A DNA stretch of 64,000 nucleotides from assembly GCA_028023455.1 (NCBI GenBank), contig JAQFVV010000151.1, forward strand, positions 651,001-715,000. The letters run 5' to 3'. A program made the translations under genes and the position numbers. Positions within the stretch are counted from its first letter, which is position 1; each line of letters opens with the position of its first letter. The stretch is from Epiperipatus broadwayi (taxonomy: Eukaryota; Onychophora; Udeonychophora; Euonychophora; Peripatidae). Below, one piece after another: positions 48,190 through 59,680 of the stretch. Under the pieces are notes generated by a model, which searched no databases, was not told the origin of the DNA, and worked only from the letters and a program-made list of their open reading frames with translations.

Positions 48190-51110
48190 AAATATAAGTA
48201 CATGGAATGTGTGAAATTTACTAGATACAAACTTTTCAAGACCAAACCGGAAGACTGAGTTGGTGGCTAAGGAACTGTCAAGATTTAAGATCAGTATAGC
48301 TGCTTTTGGTGAAACTCATCTCCAAGAGGAAGTTTAATAGAATGGATGGATAAAAGTTTTTTGAGAGAAAGCATGCCAATCGGTGAAAGGAGAATGTATG
48401 CTGTAAAGTCTAATTTAGTATCATCTATTGTTGAAATTTTTTGTTGTACCAATGAAACACTAATGGTATTAACAATCACCTTGCACAATGATATTAGTGC
48501 ACATTTTATTAGTGCCTATGTTCCAATCTTAAGATATTCAGAGAAGGAAAATGTTTATTCCTTTTTGGAAAGAATTATTAAAGTAAGACTATTAAAATAA
48601 ATTTGTTTTCTTGGAAATTTTAATGCATGTGTGGTTATAAATAGCAGACTTTGACTTAAAGTTACTAGAAATAATGATATTGATGTTGTAAATTCAAATG
48701 GCTTGTTATTATTGAATTTTTGTACAACACATGGAATGACTTTCACAAATACTTTATTTGGACACAAAACCAATATAAAGGAACATGAAGTCAGAATACA
48801 TGAGAAAATCCACACTACCCAAGCACTTATAAGTTCAGACTATTGAATAGATCACATAGATTAGTATGGTTCTAGTTTAAAATGATAGTCGCATCAAAAA
48901 ATAGATATTCTAATCATATTCACTAGAAAATTGACATTTGTACTTTAGAAGAATCTATATCTAATTTCAACAGCTATTAAACACAAAAATTGCTACTTTG
49001 GATCTTCAGACATTCATTGAAAAAAAGAATCAGAATTGTTTTTCGGAGAATGATCTTATTATTAGTGATTTAATTAAAAAGAAACGTAAGACATTTGCTG
49101 CTTGGCAGAAAAATAAATTGAATATGGAACTTCATAATATGTATAAAGTATCTAAAGGAAACATTCAACAACTGCCAAGAATGCTTAAAAATGATTAAGG
49201 TATTAAAACTGTAAAGAAAATACAGATATTCACTGATCTTGATCATTCTGCATCTTTTTTTGATGCAATGAAAGCAATATATGAACCTGAGAAATGGTAT
49301 CTCAATTCTATTAAATACAGCAATGACACTTTCTTCTATGATGATAACGATATTTTGATCAAGTGGAAAAAGTATTTTGATTATCTTTTAAATGATGTTA
49401 TAAAAATTGAGATGGCTTTTAATGCTATATCCATTTCATCTACTCATTTAGATTTCGATAAAGATATTCAGCTTAGTGAAGTCAAAACAGTTCTTTATAA
49501 TGTTAAAAATGGAAAAGCTGCAGGTCCTGACGAAATACTTGGGAGAAGTTTTAAAATATGCTGGTGATAAGTTAGCTTCAAAAATACTGAAAATTTTTAG
49601 GAATATTTGAACACATAAAATTATGCCACTTCATTTTAAGGATGCTTCTACTGTTCCAATTTTTAAAAATGAAATAAATAAACAAGATTACAGTAATTAT
49701 CATGGAATATCATTATCTACTAAAGCAAATGTACTTTCCAGATTTTTGTTGAGTAGTTTACTTATAGTCATAGATAAATGATTACCAGAGACTCAGTATG
49801 GTTTTAGAGAATCAAGAAGCATTGTTTTCTTGTCAGACAACTGCAAGGAAAGTTGTGAAACAAAAGTGTGATTTATATAATGTTTTTATTTGATTTAATC
49901 AAGGCATTTGATTTAGTTAATAGGTCAGTTCTATGGAATTATTTGAAATTAATTGATTGTCCCCCAAAATTTATTCATATTATACAGTGCCTATATGAAG
50001 GAATCGAAGAAAATTTTTATGCATTTGAAATAAAAAGGTATTAAATAAGGATGCATACTTGTTTCAACATTGTTTTCAATTTTTATGACTGTAGTTTTTG
50101 GAATTATTTATAAGTGGCTTAATCAAACAGGGATCAAAATACAATATAGGTTTGATGGAGAATTTTTAATTTGGATCAATTAAAAAATAAAAACAAGAAC
50201 TACTTCTTGGATACTGAATTTGGAGTATGCTGATAATTATGTTATTTTCGCCAGTTCAAAAGATGATTTGCAAAATGTAACTTAATGTTGGAATGCAACA
50301 TTTAAAGACTTTAGTTTATTAAATAATATTCAAAAAACTTAAATTCTTTATCAACCAGTGACAATAGAAAAATCCTCAGCAACTTTTAGCTTGAATGATT
50401 ATCAATTTGAACATGTAAACCAGTTAAAATATCTGATAGTTTTATAAATTGATAGACAGACTTTGATGTTGAGGTTCAACATACCCCAATATGCTGCTGT
50501 ATTTAACTACTTAAAAGAGTATTTCATCATAAAGAAATAATTACAACTAAATTATCTGTATATACTGTTATTTTACCTAATTTATTGTATGGGAGACTTG
50601 GACATTCTATCAGCACAATACAAAGCCATTAGAAAAGTTTCATTTAAGGATGCTCTACAAAATTTTAAAAATACAATGGCAAGATGATAAAACCAATCAA
50701 CATATTCTTCAACTGGTTAGATGTGATTCTATAGAACCAACTATTGTAAAATCACATTTCATTGGATTGAATATATAAAATGAATGAATAATGCAAGACT
50801 TCCTAAAAGGATGTTTCATGATAAACTTGGGCATAGTTTCAAGGAGGAAATAAACCCAATCTGATTATCTCAAGACATTCCAAGAAGTGTAATGCTAATC
50901 ATTTCCATTAGAAGGATATGGCAGAGAATAAAACACATTGGAGAGCTATAATTAGACATGGTGTTGGAATATTTCAGAAAGATTTTCTGCTGAAGAAATT
51001 AAAAGCCAACATTGTAAAATATAAAATATAATGAAAAATGAACCAGCACGTTTTCTACGTGGATGTATTTGTAGTTCACAGATTGGTTTGTATAATCATC
51101 ACAAACACAT
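48190..51110 (+). pseudogene. Near full-length decayed LINE of a second family
   Basis: Endonuclease start at 48200-48330: TWNV, one stop, NLLDTNFSRPNRKTELVAKE, then ISIAAFGETHLQEE. Further landmarks: ISAYVPILRYSEKENVY near 48510-48550, LGNFNA at about 48609, NGKAAGPDEI near 49510, DFKDASTVPIF-like near 49640, SLSTKA near 49715, QYGFRESRS near 49795, the catalytic box as YADN at 50226-50237, KWQD-like near 50680, RLPKRMFHDKLGH near 50790, and a C-terminal zinc-knuckle-like C-C-GL-H-H near 51050-51100. The layout matches APE-type LINEs of the CR1/L2-like group. YADN has lost the second catalytic Asp and many stops are present, so it is dead. Confidence 0.85.
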
Positions 51111-51245
51111 TTCTGGAATAGGTGTTTCCCTTTCTCTCTCTCTCTATTTTTTTGGGAGTTAGATTGGCTATATTCACTTACAAATGCTGTTTATTACTAT
51201 TATTATTAATATAATAAGTTGTTTTTCTCTTCACTAGTAAAAATT

Positions 51246-51504
51246 GTAATTATAAATATGCGACTTTTTTCCGCATTAAATAGTAAGCTATAATTATACT
51301 ATAATATGTAATACGTCTAACTAATTAAAAATTCAAACTCATTTGCATATGTGTACAATAAATCACAACAGTCTTCATTCACAAAGCTATGAATATGAGA
51401 TTCGAACATTAAATCTCGAAAGCGCTAAGCAGACCTATTACATATTATAGTATAATTATAGCTTCACTATTTAATGCGAAAAAAAGTCGCATATTTATAA
51501 TTAC
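51246..51504. mobile_element. MITE with about 73-bp terminal inverted repeats and tRNA-like core
   Basis: TIRs at 51246-51319 and 51432-51504 match almost throughout (gtaattataaatatgcgac at the left tip, its complement at the right). The unique centre, on the minus strand, holds gcttagcgctttcgag followed by tgttcgaatctc, resembling the D-arm side and box B of a tRNA. No clear target duplication because both flanks are tattatta-rich. Confidence 0.65.
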
Positions 51505-53327
51505 TATTATTATTATTTTTAGAAGAAAATGATTCATATTATTCAAAAATTCTATGACCAACAGATAACTTGGCTATTCCTTTTAAATAAAAAAGTAAAA
51601 ACTTATCAGTAAAAATAAAATTGTTAAATGAATTAATGTTTTTATATGAAATCAAACAAAATTTTAATGAATTGAATAAGACATGTCAGAGATGCAGTCA
51701 AACTGTATTAGCAATGTTTGAAAATATAGAATCGTGAAATATTTTTCATGTTTACAGAAAAAAAAAGTGAAATGTTTTTCATGTTTAAAGAAATCCTTCC
51801 AAATTTCATTGAAAGAAAAATACGATAAAAAGGTATGTATAAATTATTGAAGAAATAAAACAAAAAATTATGAAAAGATTCAATCACTTTAAAATAACTA
51901 GAAATAATTCTACAATTTAATTATCTCTTTTTTAAATCAAATTTAAAAACTTGGAGTTGGAATTCTTCAATTGGCTTGATAGGATACTGTTGGTTTAGAA
52001 ATAGAATTAGTAGGACTTCCAAATAGTTGCGTTAAAAAAAAAAAAATGAAATAACAAAAATAAAATTCTTTGCCAAGTTCATTTAAAGAAAAAAATAGTG
52101 AATGCACTTTTAACTATATTTGGATTAAGACATGCAAGTGAGCAATTAATTTCATTAAATCTTCAGAAACTAACTTAATAAAAATAATGGTTATTGTTGA
52201 AAGAAAGAAAAATTACTATCAAATAAACAATATACATTTTCCATTAAATGATCCCCACCCCCCAATGCATCAATATTTGCTTTTCACTTACATGGAATTT
52301 ATTGCTCTTTTTCTGATATAAATTAAATTAAATAAAATGTTTTAAACATTTTTTTTATTTTTAAATTACTCAAATACTTAATCCATGATTTGAGTTACAA
52401 AATTTCAAATTCAACTTTTATCTACCTATCAAAAAAAAGTTTGCCATTGCTGATTTAGATACTATATTAGTTAAATTAACAATGCATTAAAAATGAAAAT
52501 ATGATTATTTTTTGAAAGTCTGAACAAATTTCTTCAAAGGGTATTAATCTAAATCTGATTTTGAAATGTTTCAATGGATAGTAGTTATTTTCAAATATAT
52601 TGAGATAAAAAATCAAAAAGAAGCTAAGTAAATTATCTTTGTCCCTTACAATATTGACTTGTTTTGGATTTTCCACTTCATGATCTGGACTGGTGAGTAA
52701 CAGAAATTATATATTGCAAATCAGATTCAACAATAAATAACAAGTTTATACTTCAATACAAAAAAAAAAAAAAACTCAATTTTTTATAAAGTAATAAAAA
52801 CTATCTCATATTAAAAGCCAATAAATTCGATTAAAAGGAATATTATAGTATAGTGAAAGAAAATTTCAGGATATATAGATCTAATCAGAAAACAGCAAAA
52901 AACAATATGGATGCCAATCTACACTTAATAATTAAATAAAATATGAAATATCAAAAAAAAAATCAGCATGCATTTACTGACTAGACTTAAAATAAATCCT
53001 ACTTTAAAATTACAGAATATCTATGAAGAAGAGTTATCTTTTAAGATACGATCACAAAGATAAATAAATAAAAAATTGATTTAATAACAAAGAGGTTAAT
53101 AATATTGCTATTAATGAACATAAATATCACAACAAACTTTGCAAGGTAAAAGGAAATAAATACCTAAAAATGATATCTCATTTATAGAAAATGAAAAAAA
53201 CCTGATAATATTTAAGTGGAAAGTCAAAGAATGAAATAGAAGATAGAACAATAAATAAACATGAAGGCCAACAAAACTTATGATAATAAAATATAGGCTT
53301 ATTATATATACCTGCATCAATATATGT
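51505..53327. other. AT-rich intergenic region
   Basis: No gene or repeat family recognised. Confidence 0.4.
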
Positions 53328-53556
53328 AATATGTAGGATATATGAGCACAGACTTTCACATGACCCACCATTCTTCACTCTATCTCATAACACTGATACA
53401 CTTGAACACATATATGTCGAAAAGATAAATAATCACCAATATATGTATTTTGTGATTATTTATCTTTTTGACATATATGTGTTCAAGTGTATCAATGTTA
53501 TGAGTGGAGAGTGGTGAGTCATGTGAAAGCCTGTGCTCATATACCCTATATATTAT
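53328..53556. repeat. Near-perfect palindrome derived from family C
   Basis: Arms 53328-53434 and 53448-53556 are inverted around a short spacer. The inner part (catatatgtcgaaaagataa, then ccaatatatgtattttgtg) aligns with the segment just beyond the family C hammerhead at 24.46 kb, so the palindrome looks like two truncated family C ends. The CUGANGA box itself is missing. Confidence 0.55.
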
Positions 53557-53927
53557 AATAGTAATAGTAAAGTTTAAAATTAGGGGTGAAAACAAAGTTG
53601 TCTTTTGCTTCTTTGATCATCTATCAGCAATAAAGAACTCCGAAGTTGGTAATCATATAAAAAAATAATATTCAATTATATTTTTAAAAACAAAAATCAT
53701 TGCTAGTTATATGTACACATTCGATTGGTGGAGCCATTATTCACATTTCAAATAGACAAAAAAGAATCACTTAACTGATGTATTATATTTTTTTGTAAAA
53801 AATCAAAAACATAAAAATATCTGAAAATGTAAAACTAATATATTTAGAAAACAAATCTGAAGACAATATTTTTCCCAAGTAAATGATGATTGAAAAAAAA
53901 AAAACCATTGTCACTAAATGATGAATA
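53557..53927. other. AT-rich spacer
   Basis: Nothing recognised. Confidence 0.4.
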
Positions 53928-54028
53928 AAACAGGCAAAAACTCTCCACTCAGTGCAAGCTAGAGTAATCAATGGATGCTAAAAGGCTTGTGCATAAAATC
54001 CCCATCTAATGCCTATTCATTCAATATC

Positions 54029-54073
54029 CCCAGACTAGTTTCTGGCTTGTGGCTTTCGACAGTGAGGAGCCTT
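54029..54073 (-). ncRNA. Hammerhead-like motif (family B1)
   Basis: Minus strand: CCUCA, CUGUCGA (A6 changed), an AAGCC-ACA-AGCCA stem II region, GAAA, palindromic ACUAGU, C, UGGGG pairing with CCUCA. One core substitution, so probably inactive. Confidence 0.45.
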
Positions 54074-54426
54074 AGATCTGAGAGGACTGCACCTAGATCT
54101 TAGGATCTAATGCAACCTTCCAGCAGCCACCTTTTATCTCTACTTAACTACAAAACTATGAGTCTTAAATTGAAAATATAATATTTTCAATCCAAGCTCA
54201 TTAGCTTATGTAGTCATATAGGTCTGAACTCAGTTCAGTACCTACACATTTTGCTGTCTTTGGTTCTTTAATAACCATAGCCACCACTATCCTATTAGGC
54301 AGGATTGGTTTAAAACCAAGAAACATCACATGATCACCATTTTTTATGCTTGCTTATAACTGTTATTAAAACAGACAAAAACTCTCCATACAGTATTGCC
54401 ACTCAATGCAAGCAAGATCCAAGGCT

Positions 54427-54460
54427 CCTCACTGACAAAGCCAGAAACTAGTCTGGGGAT
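54427..54460 (+). ncRNA. Hammerhead-like remnant lacking stem II
   Basis: CCUCA, CUGACAAAGCC, AGAAAC, UAGUC, UGGGG. The stem II hairpin is largely deleted, which would abolish a hammerhead fold. Confidence 0.4.
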
Positions 54461-54623
54461 ATTGAATAAGCATTAGATGGGGATTTTATGCACAAGCCTT
54501 CTGGCATCCATTGATTACTCTGGCTTGCACTGAGTGGCAATACTGTATGGAGAGTTTTTGCCTGTTTTAATAACAGTTATAAGCAAAGATAAGAAATGGT
54601 AATCATGTGATGTTTATTAGCTT

Positions 54624-56366
54624 AAATGATGAATAACATTATGTAAAAAAATTAAATTAGTATTTATAAGAAATTAAATGAACGATGACGGAAACAAAAA
54701 TTTAATTTCTCCAGAAATGTTTGCACTGTCGACACTTATTGAAAATATTTATTTGTTAATTGTTTGTTCTTTGAAATTAATGTCAGGTTTTCAAATATAC
54801 TGTTTTCATATGAATTTTTTTTCCTTGGCCTTCATATTGTTTGCAGTCATCACTAATAAAATTTCTTAACGAATGCTTGCATTGATTACATTTATTGAAA
54901 ATATTTTTCAGTCACTTTTTTACTAAAGATATTATTTTTAGATTTTTTTTATAAATAAATTTTATTATTTTCATGTTTTGAAACATAATTTTTTTCCTAG
55001 TTACAAAAAAAAAAGAAACATTAAATAGTTTATTCTTGTCCACATTGGTATGTGGATGGTGATGCCTATGGGCAATATATACCTACAATTAAAACTCAAA
55101 AATCTAATGGTATTCAATGTTACTCTCTATGGATGTCTAAGCTGGGACATGAAAACATAGGTCAAAAAAGTAACAATACTTTTGAATGCTGAAACTGTGA
55201 AAACGTCAATAAATGGATATTTGATCACATCATATTGAAATCTTTAATTTAAGCACAAATGATGGGATAAAAGTTGTTTTATTTATGATATACTATGAAA
55301 CAAATTCTATTCAGTAGAAATAATCATGTTTGCTCAATGTTAAATAGCATTAAGATAAATGAAATTAATTATTATAAAAATAAAACTGCTATAGACAAAC
55401 CTGAAAATTCAAACATAAGATAAAATATTCCGGAGAAATCCAATCCATATAATCTCAAGAATAACTATAATCTGCATTTAATCTAATATTATCCTTGGTG
55501 TGATTCTGTGTAAAAGTAAATAGTGATTGGTTCCTCTCCTAGCTTCCTGCAGTGCTATCTCTGAATTAATGCATGTTATATACCAACACAGTTTAGTTGT
55601 TCATCACAAAAATTTTAAGGTGCTATTATGTAAGAATTATGAAATGTGATGGTTTGTTTCATACCTTAGCCTATGATGGAACAATGTATTTATATTAAAT
55701 TTTGTTTTAAATTGTTAAAACTTTTACTGAAATGTTTGAAATGATTCAACCTGTAAATGACAATGAAACCAACAATCGCAACAACATTTTCAAATGATTT
55801 GCAGGATTTTGTAATGGAAGGAGAGTATTGAAGAGATCTATAAAAATATGAAACACATTGTACATTTCATGTTATAGCTGTTAATATAAATGAACTAGCT
55901 GATTTATATTGCTATGAAATACATGTACTGATTGAGAAATGGCAAACAGCTACCTCTTTCACTGGATTATATTGTACATGCCTAGAGTTTGCAGAACAAT
56001 TTTTATTTAGTAATTTTTAAGATAAACTAATGCAATGGCATAAAAAAAAATTAACAGGTATCATTTTTCAAAACATTTTAACAGAAACTCTATTCTTTAT
56101 ATGTACTAACAGATAGCTTGATCCTATAAAAAATATAATCTTTTCTTTGATGAAAACAAATCAGTCATGTTCACATGATATCAAATAAATAGACAAATAG
56201 TTTAGAAATAAATTTTATCATAAAATCAGAGCCAGAATTTATAAATCAAAATAACAATTTATAACTGTTTCATGCATGAAACTTTCTGATTCATTTAAAA
56301 TTTATTGTAACAATTAAGTTTTTTTCTTATTAAAAAAAAAAATACAGATACATTTGTATGTACAAA
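54624..56366. other. AT-rich region downstream of the transporter gene
   Basis: No gene recognised. About 55020-56000 is a little less AT-rich and contains no long frame; it may be a very old transposon, but nothing identifies it. Confidence 0.35.
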
Positions 56367-56372
56367 TTTATT
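56367..56372 (-). terminator. Candidate polyadenylation signal
   Basis: AATAAA on the minus strand, about 200 nt after the transporter stop codon. In sequence this AT-rich such hexamers also occur by chance. Confidence 0.35.
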
Positions 56373-56570
56373 TCTTCCAAGATTGGAAATCCAATCAAAT
56401 TATTTCACAATTTACTATAAAAAAATTTACATAATATTTACAAAATAAATTCTTTTTTAAAAAATTCATTTTTATATAGACTACTGTTCTGTACAGTTTC
56501 TATTTCTTGTTAATGCTATATACAGAATGTGTGTATATATACATATATGCACACTTATGAAAAGAAGTAT

Positions 56571-58942
56571 CTAATCCTTTTTATTACTTTTTCTTACTAA
56601 TTTTGGCTTTCTTTCTGGAGGAGACAAATGTCCAAATGCTTTTTTCCCATTTTCAATTTTGTCTGATACTATGTCATTTTCCAATAGTGATTCTTTTTCT
56701 ATTTTATCATCATCAAAATTTTCATCCCGTCTATTGGCAAATGTTTGCATATTCAATCGTAAGAAACCATACTTATCACCATAGCCATCTGCAATTCTTT
56801 CCATTATAATATATATGATGAAACTGATCAAATTTAATGATAAAATTAAATACATTAAAAACATAGGACTTATTGTATTAAAAAAATGTGTGGTCACAAC
56901 AGGTAACACCATTTCTCCAAGAGCAGACCCAACTACAAGAACTGAAACTTCTTTATTGTTCATATCAATATATTGTTCTACCCAAGTTATTCCAGTAGGA
57001 AATATAGATGCCATCCCAACACCTAAGAGACCGGAGCCAATCCATAAAACCCATGTGTTTGTTTCACTGAAGATGAGAATAACAGAGGCAAATAAAGATA
57101 TACTTAGACTAATTCTTAACATAAATGATGAACTGAGATATTTGGAAAAATAAATAGCAAATCCACGGGCAAGGGCAAACATCCCCCAAAAAAGGGAAGT
57201 AACATATGCTCCTAGTGATTTACTAAAATGAAGTTTGCTACACAAAGAAAATGTTAAAACAAGACCTCCAAAAGTAGCTTCCATTCCAACATACATAAAA
57301 TAAAAAATGAAAAGTAATATTAAAAGTTGCAGTCTTAAAGTTGATTTATCACAGCTATCAGATTGGGTTTCATGATCAAAAGGTACAAGGGCTCTTAAAT
57401 TATGGGGACCAATGCCAAAAAATACAAGAAAAGCAATTGAAGTTTGAAAAATAACCACAGCTATAATAAGATATGCGAACTGAATATGCGATATTCCAAA
57501 GCTGTTTTTCAAGTCTGCTTTATCGGTTAATAAATGTGTGACCGGCAGAGAAAAAGAACTAATAGTGGTCGATGGCACTGAATTCGAAATAATGGTTTCA
57601 GAGGTATTAAGATCACTTGAGTTGCTAATTAATTTAGAAGTTGTGGAAACTGTTTCCATTATCGAAGTTTTGTGTAAGTCTTTGACTGTTGTAAGAGAAG
57701 TTCTATGAGCAACTTTGGCTGTTGTAAGAATACGTTTTGTTGCTGAAAAAACAGATGATGTAGTCACATTATTAGAAGTAGAAGTTTTTAATATTTTATT
57801 TATTTTTGCAGATGACTTATGTTTCAGTTTTGAAGGTATTTTACGATTAGTAACGTAATCCATTTTACTAGAAGTTGGCTGTGTTACAATTTTGGTATCT
57901 ATTGTATTTCTAGCTTTATTTATAGTAGTCATTGTTGTCACTTCAAAATTAGTACTTCTTGAAGGTGGAAATTCTATAATAGAAGGTGGCAAACTTGTGG
58001 TAATTAGAGCAATGTTGGTGACATCTTTGCTTTGAACAGTGATAGAACTATTGGTGACATCTTTGCTTTGAACAGTGATAGAATTGTTGGTGACATTTTT
58101 GCTTTGAACAATGATAGAACTCTCATGGCTATTTCCTGCAGAAATGTCAGTTACATTCAAAACATTTGTAGAATTTGAAATAAGTAAATTATCTTCACTT
58201 ACATTGAATGGCTTAAAGATAATTGGATTTACAGGATTAGTTTCACTGCGACTTCTTAAATTATTCGTAAAATTTTCTTTGCCTGTACTGGGTAATGTAA
58301 CATGCTCCAAATTACTAACATCAGTAGAAATCTTTAATAATGAATTAGAACTATTTGCATTAATTTTTAATAATGGTGCAGTAACATTATTTGTAGAAGA
58401 ATTTGTCTTTTGGGTTACAGAAGTTAATGTTGTAATAGGATTAGGGGGTTTTACAGCAGGCTTAATCCATACAGGTCCACTTTCAGTATCTGGTTTAAGA
58501 TATTGTCCGTCAGTTTTAGGTTTAGGTTTTTTAGCTTTTGGTGTTACCTTTAGCGGCTGAAGTGTGGTAGGTAAAGCAACTATAGTTGTAATTTTAGTAT
58601 CATTTATAAAGAACTCTGAGGAGAAGTTAAACTCTAAATCTGACGAAGTTATGTTATGCAAAGTAGAAATGGTTTCATTTATTGCACTAATGTTCAAAGG
58701 TGTGCTATAATTAAAGTCATCATCTCTTACCTCTCGTTTTTGTAAATGAGATGTAGTTAATGAAGAAATAGAAAACTGCAGAGTTTGTGTTTGAAGGGTA
58801 TTATTAAGACAAGAATCTTGAACAAGGAATGGCTCGGCAATTAATGGTGAAATAAATGCACCAATTCCAAAAGCAAAATGTAGCGCTTGCATAAAAGGTC
58901 CACTTTTTCTTCCCCATAAAGTAAGACATAAAACATTTCCAC
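56571..58942 (-). CDS. Terminal exon of an MFSD4/NaGLT1-like MFS transporter with a giant loop
   Basis: Likely a plasma-membrane sugar or solute carrier of the sodium-dependent glucose transporter 1 / MFSD4 family. The exon starts after a polypyrimidine-AG acceptor (tttatttcag|gtgg), in phase 1, and ends at TAG 56571-56573. An in-frame ATG at 59003 lies in the intron and is not the start. Residue numbers below count from that ATG. The exon opens with GGNVLCLTLWG and a helix with MQALHFAFGIGAFISPLIAEP, both typical of this family. A roughly 430-residue Ser/Thr/Asn-rich stretch follows (about 65-500) with well over a dozen N-glycosylation sequons. Then come seven membrane helices (about 507-530, 559-587, 597-620, 627-646, 650-670, 684-705, 713-735) and a charged tail of 75 residues. 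Relatives total about 500 residues. The N-terminal exons are not in the window. Intact frame of 790 codons, clearly under selection. Confidence 0.9.
58015..58122 (-). repeat. Three 36-bp tandem repeats within the transporter loop
   Basis: Three adjacent 36-bp copies, nearly identical, encode a 12-residue unit (NSITVQSKDVTN and variants). Each unit contains an N-glycosylation sequon. Length is a multiple of three, so the frame is kept. Copy number could vary between individuals. Confidence 0.9.
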
Positions 58943-58960
58943 CTGAAATAAATAAAAAAA
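58943..58960 (-). promoter_or_regulatory. Splice acceptor of the transporter exon
   Basis: Minus strand ...tttttttatttatttcag just before the exon. The pyrimidine-rich tract and CAG fit an acceptor, and the family-conserved GGN motif begins exactly here, which fixes the exon boundary. Confidence 0.8.
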
Positions 58961-59680
58961 CAAAAACATTATATACTGATGGTTTATATATATATACACA
59001 CACACATACCTATGTTAAATAACTATACAGAACATATGTGTAAGTCAAATGAAGATTTCCAAATACTATTAATAAATAATTGAACTGCCATCTTGCTGCC
59101 ATGTTCAATAACTTTTACAAGAAAAATGCTGTTTCTTAGTGTGATCTATGATTTTATATGAATAGTTATCTTGAAGAGGAGTGCATGTATATTTAATTCA
59201 GTTTTTATTTGTCATTACATATTTGATGTTTATTCATTTATTTGCAGGGTTTAAAAATTAGTGGAAATAGTTTTGCTCTGCAAATTTAAAAGTCTGTCAT
59301 TTCAAACCAATTTGCATTAAATATTTTGGCTGATATAATACATGCTCCTATGACTGATGCAATTCAAAATAACTTTCCATATAAAATCATATGTCACAAA
59401 AAGAAACTCTTATCAAAAATTTCCAACATGGCAGTTGAAGGGCAGTTTAATTCTGTATTAATAATATTTGAAAATCAGCATTTAACTTTTACATATGTAT
59501 ATATAGATTTAACGAAAGTCAGACAAATACTATGATGATTATTAGATTAAGTGATTTCAGCTAGTATGGCCAATTTTAATTGGTAGTTGTCTAATTATTT
59601 TGTAGCTGAAACTTTATATTATACTGTGGAAATTCTTGTTACACATTTTAATGTTTACGATATCATAATCATTATTTTCA
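58961..59680 (-). other. Intron of the transporter gene
   Basis: Presumed intron sequence upstream of the terminal exon. No upstream exon encoding the N-terminal MFS helices was recognised here or up to 64 kb, so the intron probably spans the rest of the window, including the retroelements in it. Confidence 0.6.

Larger units (their letters stand above)
53928..54623. mobile_element. Composite family B1 element with hammerhead motifs
   Basis: The left arm (53928-54120) and right arm (about 54375-54600) are inverted copies of the sequence also paired at 15.5 kb, here separated by about 250 bp of other sequence. A second inverted pair surrounds the right arm: aaacatcacatgatcacc at about 54324 and ggtaatcatgtgatgttt ending at about 54616. 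This is the tail also found beside the 15.5-kb element. Confidence 0.6.

Noticed and set aside
53328-53556. Intact hammerhead in the 53.4-kb palindrome
   Set aside because: CGAAAA occurs, but CUGAUAC is not a valid core and the stems do not form. It is better explained as truncated family C sequence.
56603-58560. Plus-strand frames of 68-149 codons opposite the transporter exon
   Set aside because: They are antisense to a long, family-conserved coding exon and have no recognisable domain.
58943-59003. ATG at 59003 as the transporter start
   Set aside because: The extra 20 residues resemble nothing in the family, and a good splice acceptor sits exactly where conservation begins.
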